Shown here one piece after another: positions 1-6,205 of a stretch of 9,314 bases of DNA (positions are counted from its first letter, which is position 1; each line of letters opens with the position of its first letter). A model generated the notes under the pieces. It saw only the letters and a list, made by a program, of their open reading frames with translations, ran no database searches and had not been told where the DNA came from. The stretch covers positions 1-9,314 of the forward strand of contig CADCOU010000340.1 of NCBI GenBank assembly GCA_902803155.1, in the 5' to 3' direction. The DNA comes from an uncultured Lachnospiraceae bacterium (GTDB lineage Bacteria > Bacillota > Clostridia > Lachnospirales > Lachnospiraceae). Position numbers and translations under genes: made by a program.

Positions 1-1
1 C

Positions 2-379
2 CTCTCCAGCAAGAAAGCGCTGATCAATTATATATATCTGGCAGGCGCCCTGCTCATCGGGATACTCGGAATGGCAGTCCTGTTCTATCGTGAGCATGTA
101 CTGCAGATGCTCGGCCTTGTGTTCGGGATCGGCCTGATACTCGAAGGCATCAACGATCTGTTCAACGCCTGGATGTACGCGCGCCGCGCCCAGAGGAACG
201 GGTGGTGGATCCTGGTCCTGCTTGCCATTGTCCTGATTGCACTCGGTGTGCTCATCCTCCGGAATCCATTCTGGGATACGCCGACTACGCTGATGAGTGT
301 GATCGGAGCAGCCCTGCTGTTTTCTTCCGCGGTCGGGATCCTGCGCGTTATCATGACATGGCCGTTTAAGAGCATATAA
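2..379 (+). CDS. DUF308/HdeD-like integral membrane protein, 5' end cut off by the window edge
   Basis: The frame is open from the first bases of the window, so the start lies upstream; about 125 C-terminal residues are visible. They form roughly four hydrophobic helices: around YLAGALLIGILGMAVLFY, then LGLVFGIGLILEGINDLF, then a helix beginning GWWILVLLAIVLIALGVLIL, then LMSVIGAALLFSSAVGILRV. A helix starting GWW and ending in a short turn such as RNPFW is typical of the DUF308 repeat of HdeD-type proteins, which are usually about 180 residues with six helices. The family has no established biochemical activity; E. coli HdeD is linked to acid resistance. The stop codon is 14 nt before the UbiB-like kinase gene, so the two are probably co-transcribed. 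An ATG at 71 exists, but the homology and the open frame continue upstream of it, so it is not taken as the start. The family call rests on pattern recognition alone. Confidence 0.72.
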   Translation, partial: LSSKKALINYIYLAGALLIGILGMAVLFYREHVLQMLGLVFGIGLILEGINDLFNAWMYARRAQRNGWWILVLLAIVLIALGVLILRNPFWDTPTTLMSVIGAALLFSSAVGILRVIMTWPFKSI

Positions 380-393
380 AGGGGGGAGTCATC

Positions 394-2214
394 ATGGCGA
401 AGAAATCCAATACGAATAAAAAGAAGAGTGCCGCGAAGGAATTCGGAGAGAGTGTGAAGAACTCCACCATGGAATTCGGAGAGAGCGTGAAAGAGTCCGG
501 GAAAGAGCTGGGCGAGAACTTAAAAGAGTCCGGAATAGAGCTGGGGGAAAACGTGAAGCAGTCCAGGAAAGAACTGAGTGAAAACCTGAAGCGGCTGCTC
601 GCCGGCGAAATGAAGGACATGAAGAAGAAGGAGAAGACCCGCGGGGTTGAGATCCTCGGCGTATTCGCACAGCACAATTTCTATGCCAACGGACTCACTC
701 CCGAGGAGCTGCGTACGACGCTGGAAGATCTGGGACCGACTTACGTCAAGATCGGTCAGATCATGTCCAGCCGCGTCGACCTGCTTCCCGAGAGCTACTG
801 TAAGGAGCTGGAGAAGCTCCGCCAGAATGTACAGGAACTGGATCCGGCTCTCGCGCGCGCCGTGATTGAGGAGGAGACCGGCAAAACGATCGATGAGATC
901 TACAGTGAGTTCCGGGACAAACCGCTGGGTTCGGCGTCCATCGGACAGGCCCATTACGGCGTGCTGAAAGACGGGACCAGGGTCGTGACAAAGGTTCAGC
1001 GCCCGCTGATTGCGGACATGATGCGCAAGGACTTTGTCCTGCTCAAAAAGCTGGCTTCCGGCTTCAGTGTGGTCAACGAAGCGTCAGCGGATGCTGAGGA
1101 CCAGGTCGATCTGATGAGTGTGATCGAGGAGTTTGAGAAGGTTACAGAGGAAGAACTGGACTTCCGCGTGGAGGCGGAGAATACCAGATACTTCAAGGAG
1201 AACTGCATCGAAGATGAAGAAAAGATCACATGCCCGACCGTTATTGATGAACTGACGACGGAACGGATCTTCACCATGACCTTTGTGGACGGTTATTCGA
1301 TCTCCCATAAGGACCGCCTGATCGAGGAAGGTTACGACGTGGAGGATATAGGCCGCAATATCGTCGACAATTACGTACACCAGGTGCTTGATATCGGCAT
1401 GTTCCATGCGGATCCGCATCAGGGAAATATCATGGTCGAACACGGCAGGCCCTGCTGGATCGACTTCGGTATGGTCGGGCGCATCACGGACGCGGATGTG
1501 AACATCATTCAGTCCATGATCCTGGCAGTCCTTGAGAAGGATGTGGAGACCATCGCGAATTCGATCCTCTCGATGGGAGCTGCTTCCCCGAAGACCAACC
1601 GTGACAAACTGATCGAGGATCTGGATGTGTTCCTTGACAGATATGTATCGGTCACGAGCCTGAACGACCTGGATGTGTCGCTGCTCTTTGACGAGATCTG
1701 TGATCTGGGCGCAAAGCACCACGTCAAGATGCCGGGCAAGTTCACAATGCTCGTGCGTTCCCTGGGAACCATCGAGGGCGTGATCGAACAGCTCTGCCCG
1801 GAACTCAATCTGTTTGAGATCCTCTCAGGCAAGATGATGGACCGCGCCAAGAAGAGTTTTGACCTGGAGCAGGAGATCGTCAGTGTCGGCAAGGACGCGC
1901 TGGAGGTCGGAAAGAAAGCAGCCAGGATCCCTGCGCTCGCCTCTGATCTTCTCAAGAGCGCTTCCCGGGGCAGGATGAAGATCAACCTGGAACTCACCGG
2001 TTATGAGGAACTTCTCAATAAAGGCGGATTTACGGTCAAAAACGTCCTGCTTGCATTGTTTGCCTGCGTGATATTTATCGGGTCATGCTTCCTGTGCATG
2101 GCGGACATCTATCCGAAAGCGCCGGGCGGAATGCCTGCGCTGGCTGCGATCGGTCTGATCTTCTCGGTCGCACTTGGTATCTATACTGTAAGAAGGTTTA
2201 CTCAGAATAAATAG
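394..2214 (+). CDS. UbiB/AarF (ABC1/ADCK) family atypical protein kinase-like protein with membrane anchor
   Basis: 606 residues. The ATG is preceded by GGGGGGAG (381-388), 5 nt away. UbiB hallmarks appear in order: the KxGQ motif (KIGQ, residues 119-122) in the N-terminal extension; the nucleotide-loop variant GSASIGQ (179-185), which replaces the glycine-rich loop; the putative ATP lysine K200 in VVTKVQRP; HADPHQGN (338-345), with the catalytic-type Asp and Asn; and DFG (357-359). The usual form of the catalytic motif is HADPHPGN, so Pro is replaced by Gln. Two hydrophobic helices (about 550-570 and 580-598) end the protein, as in UbiB/COQ8, and would anchor it in the cytoplasmic membrane. 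Known UbiB/COQ8 proteins support quinone synthesis or lipid handling and have ATPase activity. Many anaerobic clostridia lack respiratory quinones, so a lipid or membrane role is my inference. Residues 16-69 form an unusual 11-residue repeat, listed separately. It is the second gene after the DUF308 protein and is followed by a hairpin. Confidence 0.93.
   Translation: MAKKSNTNKKKSAAKEFGESVKNSTMEFGESVKESGKELGENLKESGIELGENVKQSRKELSENLKRLLAGEMKDMKKKEKTRGVEILGVFAQHNFYANGLTPEELRTTLEDLGPTYVKIGQIMSSRVDLLPESYCKELEKLRQNVQELDPALARAVIEEETGKTIDEIYSEFRDKPLGSASIGQAHYGVLKDGTRVVTKVQRPLIADMMRKDFVLLKKLASGFSVVNEASADAEDQVDLMSVIEEFEKVTEEELDFRVEAENTRYFKENCIEDEEKITCPTVIDELTTERIFTMTFVDGYSISHKDRLIEEGYDVEDIGRNIVDNYVHQVLDIGMFHADPHQGNIMVEHGRPCWIDFGMVGRITDADVNIIQSMILAVLEKDVETIANSILSMGAASPKTNRDKLIEDLDVFLDRYVSVTSLNDLDVSLLFDEICDLGAKHHVKMPGKFTMLVRSLGTIEGVIEQLCPELNLFEILSGKMMDRAKKSFDLEQEIVSVGKDALEVGKKAARIPALASDLLKSASRGRMKINLELTGYEELLNKGGFTVKNVLLALFACVIFIGSCFLCMADIYPKAPGGMPALAAIGLIFSVALGIYTVRRFTQNK
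439..600 (+). repeat. Tandem 33-bp coding repeat encoding 11-residue (hendecad) units
   Basis: Almost five in-frame copies of 33 bp lie at the 5' end of the UbiB-like gene: 439-471, 472-504, 505-537, 538-570 and a 30-bp partial copy at 571-600. The encoded units are EFGESVKNSTM, EFGESVKESGK, ELGENLKESGI, ELGENVKQSRK and ELSENLKRLL. The first two copies share an identical 14-nt start (GAATTCGGAGAGAG) and then diverge mostly by single substitutions. This indicates growth by tandem duplication under selection for the protein sequence. The consensus E-(F/L)-G-E-(S/N)-(V/L)-K-x-S-x-x has acidic, basic and hydrophobic positions in fixed register, suiting a long amphipathic helix. Confidence 0.9.
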
Positions 2215-2223
2215 CGATCGCAT

Positions 2224-2274
2224 CAGACGACTCCTCCGGATATATGGTATCCATGTTCCGGCAGGAGTCGTCTG
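2224..2274. terminator. Strong hairpin after the UbiB-like gene, possible terminator without T-tract
   Basis: CAGACGACTCCT (2224-2235) is the exact reverse complement of AGGAGTCGTCTG (2263-2274). The stem continues inward with CCGGA (2236-2240) against TCCGG (2257-2261), leaving only C2262 bulged and a 16-nt loop. The hairpin lies 10 nt after the UbiB-like stop and 43 nt before the next start. No run of T follows on either strand (downstream + strand reads CTTATCAGGG), so it is not a classical intrinsic terminator. It could be a weak terminator, an mRNA 3'-end stabiliser or a leader structure for the STAS-kinase gene. Confidence 0.5.
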
Positions 2275-2316
2275 CTTATCAGGGTGACATTTCGCAGACA
2301 GAGGCCTGGTGGCATT

Positions 2317-3486
2317 ATGGATAAGAAACCTGTAAAAATCAATGTAGAAGGAAAAATCGATTACGAAAACGCGGCAGCCTTCAAGGAGAGTATCCTGCAG
2401 AAGATCGCCGGGCAGGATGATGTCCAGGTGGAACTGGACATGGCAGGTGTGTCTTTCATATCCAGCGCAGGTCTGCGCGCTCTCCTTCAGATCAATAATT
2501 CTGTTCAGAAACTCACGCTGACCAGTGTGAATCCGGACATTTACGAGATCTTCCAGATCACTGGTCTCACGGAGCTCATAAGCGTCCGGAAAGAGTACCG
2601 TACTATTTCCGTAGAAGGGTGCAAACTGATCGGCGAAGGCTTCAACGGAAAGATCTACAAGATCGATCCGGAGAAAGTCGTGAAGGTCTATAAAGATCCG
2701 TCTGCGCTGGATGAGATCCTGCATGAGCGTGAAATGGCCCGGCTGGCAATGATCCTGGGCGTTCCCACAGCGATCTCATACGAAGTGGTCCGGGCAGGGG
2801 ACAGTTACGGGGCGGTTTTCGAACTGCTGGATGCGAAGACATTTTCCAGTATCCTGGCGGAATCGCCGGAGCAAACGGACTGGTGTGTCCGGGAATACAC
2901 GGATCTTCTGAAAAAAGTGCACGGTACGGTCGTACCGGAAGGCAGACTGCCTTCCGCTAACAAACTTGTGCGGAAGTGGATACGGGGGATTCAGGACTGT
3001 CTCCCCCGGGACAGTTTCGAAAAACTGGACCGGATGATTGAAGCCGTTCCGGAACGGGGTACCATGCTCCACGGCGATTGTCATACGAACAACGTCGTTC
3101 TCGCGGGGGATGAAGTGCTGCTGATCGATATGGACACTCTGGCAGTGGGTCATCCGATCTTTGAAATGGCACAGATGTACGGGACGTTTGTCGGTTTCGG
3201 GGAGAGCAACCCGGACGTGATACAGGGGTTCCTGGGGATCAGTGCTTCCGCTGCGGGGGAATTCTGGAAAAGGAGTCTGCGGAGATACCTGGACACGGAT
3301 GAAGACAGGGTATCCGCGGTCGAACAGAAGATCCGGTGCGTCGCGTATACCCGGCTGATCGACTGGAGCAGAAGACACCGGGATCCGGATGATGCTGCCA
3401 GCCGCACCGAGCGGGAGCTGTGGATCCGTGAGCTGACAGAACTGATAGATGAAGTGGATTCCCTGGACTTTGATGTTTCCGGATAA
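2317..3486 (+). CDS. STAS domain fused to APH-fold phosphotransferase (TIGR02172-like)
   Basis: 389 residues from the ATG at 2317, which has GGTGG 4 nt and GAGG 12 nt upstream. A GTG at 2284 would add 11 residues (TFRRQRPGGI...) unlike a STAS start, so it is not chosen. Residues 4-92 form a STAS domain of the anti-sigma-factor-antagonist type, with FISSAGLRAL (47-56) at the place of the SpoIIAA phosphoserine loop; S50 aligns with the phosphorylated serine, while the preceding Asp is Ser. Residues 100-300 form an aminoglycoside-phosphotransferase/choline-kinase-like fold: loop GEGFNGKIYKI (106-116), lysine K123 in VVKVYK, catalytic HGDCHTNN (252-259), and metal-binding IDMD (270-273). The kinase half resembles the TIGR02172 family of putative phosphotransferases, whose substrates are unknown. 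The fusion suggests that STAS-mediated partner binding or phosphorylation controls the kinase half; that is inference. It is 12 nt upstream of the PHP gene and probably in one operon with it. Confidence 0.85.
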   Translation: MDKKPVKINVEGKIDYENAAAFKESILQKIAGQDDVQVELDMAGVSFISSAGLRALLQINNSVQKLTLTSVNPDIYEIFQITGLTELISVRKEYRTISVEGCKLIGEGFNGKIYKIDPEKVVKVYKDPSALDEILHEREMARLAMILGVPTAISYEVVRAGDSYGAVFELLDAKTFSSILAESPEQTDWCVREYTDLLKKVHGTVVPEGRLPSANKLVRKWIRGIQDCLPRDSFEKLDRMIEAVPERGTMLHGDCHTNNVVLAGDEVLLIDMDTLAVGHPIFEMAQMYGTFVGFGESNPDVIQGFLGISASAAGEFWKRSLRRYLDTDEDRVSAVEQKIRCVAYTRLIDWSRRHRDPDDAASRTERELWIRELTELIDEVDSLDFDVSG

Positions 3487-3498
3487 GCGGGTGCCTCT

Positions 3499-4395
3499 AT
3501 GAACAGATTCAGGATAGACCTGCATATGCACAGTACGGTCTCGGACGGCACGGATAAGCCGGAGGAGATCCTTCAGTGTGTGAAGGATAAGGGAATCAGG
3601 CTGTTTTCCCTGACCGACCACGATGCGATTAAAGGAGCGGTGATCATACGCTCCGCCCGCACGGAGGAAGATCCTCAGTTCCTGACCGGGGTGGAATTCT
3701 CCTGCAGGGATGAGGAAGGAAAATATCATATCCTCGGCTACGGGTATGATCCGGATGCGGAATCCATACAGACACTGGTCGGGACCGGTCATGCGATCCG
3801 TATGCGCAAAGTCCGGGAGAGACTTGAATTTCTGGAGGAAACGTATAATATCCGGTTCCCGGAAGAGGAGGTTGATCAGCTGCTGTCCCTGGATAATCCG
3901 GGAAAGCCGCAGATCGGAAACCTGATGGTCAGATACGGGTATGCCGAGTCGAAGGAACAGGCGATCAGGGAATACATCAATCAGTATCATTACACAGGCA
4001 AAATTGTCCGGCCTGAGGACGCCATCACGGCAATCCGCCAGGCCGGAGGGACCGCGGTACTCGCGCATCCGTCTTTCGGGAGCGGAGACGAACTGATCAT
4101 CGGAACAGATATGGACGGGAGACTTCGCAAACTGACGGACTTCGGTCTGCAGGGCGTGGAGGCGTTTTATTCCGGTTTCACAGAAAAACTCAGAGATGAA
4201 ATGCTCTCATATGCTGGAAAATACGATCTGTATGTCACGGCGGGGAGCGATTATCACGGCGGAAATAAAAGGGTGGTTCCGGGAGACATCGGGCCGGATG
4301 ATGTGTCAGAGATGCCGGAAGGGATGATCCGGTTCCTGAGAGATACCGGATGCGGCATTCCCGGTTCCTGCGGCACGGAGAGTACTGCCATGTAA
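3499..4395 (+). CDS. PHP-domain metal-dependent phosphoesterase (TrpH/YciV-like)
   Basis: 298 residues, within the usual 270-300 range for stand-alone PHP phosphoesterases of this group. Metal-site motifs are complete and in the expected order: DLHMHSTVSDGT (residues 7-18, with H9, H11 and D16), LTDHDA (38-43, with D40 and H41), GVEFS (64-68, E66), H77 in YHILGYG, AHPSF (189-193, H190) and GSDYHGG (249-255, with D251 and H253). Such proteins bind two or three divalent metals. Characterised relatives include E. coli RNase AM (YciV), a 5'-3' exonuclease that also acts on 3',5'-bisnucleotides, so cleavage of a phosphate ester or short RNA is likely; the exact substrate cannot be read from sequence. 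The ribosome site is weak (GCGGG about 8 nt upstream), which suggests translational coupling to the preceding gene 12 nt away. Its stop codon overlaps a candidate start of the next gene. Confidence 0.9.
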   Translation: MNRFRIDLHMHSTVSDGTDKPEEILQCVKDKGIRLFSLTDHDAIKGAVIIRSARTEEDPQFLTGVEFSCRDEEGKYHILGYGYDPDAESIQTLVGTGHAIRMRKVRERLEFLEETYNIRFPEEEVDQLLSLDNPGKPQIGNLMVRYGYAESKEQAIREYINQYHYTGKIVRPEDAITAIRQAGGTAVLAHPSFGSGDELIIGTDMDGRLRKLTDFGLQGVEAFYSGFTEKLRDEMLSYAGKYDLYVTAGSDYHGGNKRVVPGDIGPDDVSEMPEGMIRFLRDTGCGIPGSCGTESTAM

Positions 4396-5204
4396 TGCTC
4401 CCGGAGTATGACGGATTTATGACAGACTTACAGGTAACATCGAAATTGCAGATACAGCCACAGTTTTCCCACCGGCGGGAATGGGAGACGATTGCCTCAG
4501 AGGAAGGGCTGCTCTATGAAGCCCTGGAGTTTTCTGCCCCTGCAGCCCCGGGAGAGGACGTGCCGCAGGATGAGAAAAAGGCCTGGTACAGGGAAAGCGG
4601 CCGCGCATTTTCCGTCCACGGCGCGTTCATGGGGATCGATCCGGCCTGCGGCGACGGACAGCTCCGTGTTCTGTCACGGAAGAGATGCCTCGAGAGCTGC
4701 CGGCTGGCAGGTGAACTGGGAGCGCGGAACGTTGTTTTTCATTCCAGCTGCGGTTCCTTCCTCCGCGGACCTTACATGGACAGCTGGGCGTCGCAGTGCG
4801 CTGCATGGTATGAGGAGCTCGCGGAGACATGTGACCTGAATATCTGGATCGAAAACAGTCAGGATGTGGATGCCGGTCCGATCAGGGAGCTGATGAAGCG
4901 CATCTCCGATCCGCGGATCGGCGTATGTCTGGATCTCGGGCATGTAAATTATTCCCGCATGCCCATGGCGCAGTGGTTTGAGGAACTGGGCGCATGGATC
5001 GGCTACCTGCATCTGTCGGATAACAACGGGCTGTTTGACGATCACCTTCCGCTCGGAGACGGGAGTGTTGACTGGGAAGCTGCGGATTCTTTCCGGAGGA
5101 GCCTGCAGAGATCCGTGACCATGACCCTTGAGGTCGGGGGGACCGAAGGCGTGCGGAAGTCCGTTCAGTATCTGAAAGAGCACGGACTCTTTGGTATGGG
5201 CTGA
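4395..5204 (+). CDS. Xylose-isomerase-like TIM-barrel protein (sugar phosphate isomerase/epimerase family)
   Basis: 269 residues from the ATG at 4395, which shares its A with the stop codon of the PHP gene (TAATG). The start is uncertain: ATG 4419 (261 residues, GGAG 12 nt upstream) places the start just before the first barrel strand (LQVTS) and is equally plausible, while ATG 4350 lies inside the PHP gene and adds 15 residues unlike the family. The fold is the AP-endonuclease-2/xylose-isomerase barrel. The likely metal ligands follow the family's Glu-Asp-His-Glu pattern: E153 in WIENSQD, D180 and H183 in CLDLGHVNYS, H206 and D209 in YLHLSDNNG, H217 in DDHLPLGDG, and E246 in LEVGG; VHGAF (H75) and VFHSS (H116) lie on earlier strands. 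The motif HLPLGDG is typical of sugar isomerases/epimerases. The substrate is unknown. Deoxyribonuclease IV shares the fold, but the D-H-L-P-L-G-D-G motif fits an isomerase/epimerase better. Confidence 0.82.
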   Translation: MLPEYDGFMTDLQVTSKLQIQPQFSHRREWETIASEEGLLYEALEFSAPAAPGEDVPQDEKKAWYRESGRAFSVHGAFMGIDPACGDGQLRVLSRKRCLESCRLAGELGARNVVFHSSCGSFLRGPYMDSWASQCAAWYEELAETCDLNIWIENSQDVDAGPIRELMKRISDPRIGVCLDLGHVNYSRMPMAQWFEELGAWIGYLHLSDNNGLFDDHLPLGDGSVDWEAADSFRRSLQRSVTMTLEVGGTEGVRKSVQYLKEHGLFGMG

Positions 5205-5223
5205 TGATAACAGATCATATCAA

Positions 5224-5251
5224 CTGGCACAGTAGACAGAAAAGGTATAAA
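5224..5251 (+). promoter_or_regulatory. Predicted sigma-70-type promoter of the cyclic-nucleotide-binding gene
   Basis: CTGGCA (5224-5229, four of six matches to TTGACA) and TATAAA (5246-5251, five of six matches to TATAAT) are separated by 16 nt; the overlapping TAAAAT (5248-5253) gives an 18-nt alternative. The surrounding 5205-5295 stretch is visibly richer in A and T than the flanking genes, as expected for a promoter region. A small inverted repeat, TGATA (5205-5209) with TATCA (5218-5222), sits just upstream of the -35 element and may be chance. The site would start the two-gene unit at 5296-7702. Confidence 0.55.
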
Positions 5252-5282
5252 ATAGTATCAGCATATTATTTTTCAGTAAAAG

Positions 5283-5289
5283 AGGAGGT
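5283..5289 (+). promoter_or_regulatory. Strong Shine-Dalgarno site AGGAGGT
   Basis: AGGAGGT is a near-perfect match to the anti-Shine-Dalgarno sequence and lies 6 nt before the ATG at 5296. It is the strongest ribosome site in the window, suggesting that the tandem cyclic-nucleotide-binding protein is well translated. It fixes that start codon. Confidence 0.85.
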
Positions 5290-5295
5290 ACAAAG

Positions 5296-6192
5296 ATGGC
5301 GTTGAAAACATTTCAGAGCGGGGAAGTGATCTTCCGGCAGGGCGAGATTGGCGAAAGCTTCTTCCAGATCGTCGACGGCAGTGTGGAAGTCTGGCTCGGA
5401 TACGGGGAAGAGGATGCGCTGAAGCTGACCGAACTGAAAAAGGATCAGTTCCTTGGCGAGATGGCCGTGATCGAGCGGTATCCGCGCAGCGCGACGGCGG
5501 TTGCAGGTGCGGACGGCGCTGAGGTCGAGGAGATCCCTTCGGGAGAGGTGAATGCGTATCTGGACTCGAATCCGGAACACATCGGGCAGCTGATCAACCA
5601 TCTCGGAGCACGTCTGAAAGAACTGACCGGAGATTATCAGGAAGTCAGCAGCGTGATCAATGAGATCCGTGAAAACAAGTCCGAAAAAACATTTATGGAC
5701 AAGATCAGGAAATTCGCGAAGGTCCGCAAGCCAGGAAACAAAAATGCGGATGCTCCCAGCGCGGAAGTACTGCGCCAGACCGAAGAACTCAGCCATTCGG
5801 CCGGATTCGCCAAGAAGATCGTCGAGTATCCGAAGGGTACCGTGATCTGCAGGGAAGGAGAGCGCGGCGACTGTATCTATGACATACACGCAGGAAAGGT
5901 CGGTATCTATACAGGATACGGAACAGATAAGGAGACGAAACTGACCGAGCTGTTCGCAAACAATTTCTTTGGTGAGATGGGTATGGTCAGCGGCGAACCG
6001 CGCAGCGCTACGGCTGTCGCACTGGAGAATACCACGCTCGAGATCATTCATCCGGAAGATATGAACGAACTGTTCGAGAAGAATCCGCCCAAGGTCAACA
6101 TGATCCTCGGACATCTGTCCAACCGGCTCAGGAAGCTGACAGATGAGTACGAATCTGCCTGCAGCGTTGCCTGCGAGCTTTCTGAAAACTAA
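5296..6192 (+). CDS. Tandem cyclic-nucleotide-binding (CNBD/Crp-fold) protein without effector domain
   Basis: 298 residues made of two cNMP-binding domains, about 5-125 and 172-298. Each has the opening pattern of the fold (F-x-x-G-E-V-I-F-R-Q-G-E and Y-P-K-G-T-V-I-C-R-E-G-E) and a complete phosphate-binding cassette: FLGEMAVIERYPRSATAVA (E55, R64) and FFGEMGMVSGEPRSATAVA (E227, R236). The Glu-to-Arg spacing of nine is that of cAMP-binding cassettes such as those of protein kinase A regulatory subunits, so ligand binding is plausible in both sites. No helix-turn-helix, catalytic or membrane segment is present, so it is not a Crp-type transcription factor; it probably acts through a partner protein. 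The linker (about 129-150) is rich in Lys and Arg. The helix after each domain is also repeated (HLGARLKELTGDY and HLSNRLRKLTDEY), so the whole unit was duplicated. It has its own promoter and strong ribosome site and is 13 nt upstream of the PreA-like gene. The ligand (cAMP, cGMP or other) cannot be told from the sequence. Confidence 0.9.
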   Translation: MALKTFQSGEVIFRQGEIGESFFQIVDGSVEVWLGYGEEDALKLTELKKDQFLGEMAVIERYPRSATAVAGADGAEVEEIPSGEVNAYLDSNPEHIGQLINHLGARLKELTGDYQEVSSVINEIRENKSEKTFMDKIRKFAKVRKPGNKNADAPSAEVLRQTEELSHSAGFAKKIVEYPKGTVICREGERGDCIYDIHAGKVGIYTGYGTDKETKLTELFANNFFGEMGMVSGEPRSATAVALENTTLEIIHPEDMNELFEKNPPKVNMILGHLSNRLRKLTDEYESACSVACELSEN

Positions 6193-6205
6193 ACCGAGGT
6201 TGTAT

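Noticed and set aside
2214..2221. Palindrome GCGATCGC right at the UbiB-like stop codon
   Set aside because: It resembles the HIP1 octamer of cyanobacteria, but I noticed no other copy in the window and nothing else here points to a cyanobacterium; probably chance.
2284..2316. GTG start giving an 11-residue extension of the STAS-kinase
   Set aside because: The extra residues do not resemble a STAS start, and the ATG at 2317 has purine-rich ribosome site candidates at suitable distances.
2776..4068. Long minus-strand open frame (about 430 codons) opposite the STAS-kinase and PHP genes
   Set aside because: It spans the boundary of two well-supported plus-strand genes, its translation resembles no family I know, and it is explained by GC-biased codon use of the genes opposite.
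6143..6205. Upstream ATG that would extend the PreA-like protein by 21 residues
   Set aside because: The extension overlaps the cyclic-nucleotide-binding gene in another frame, while the ATG at 6206 has GAGG at the right distance.
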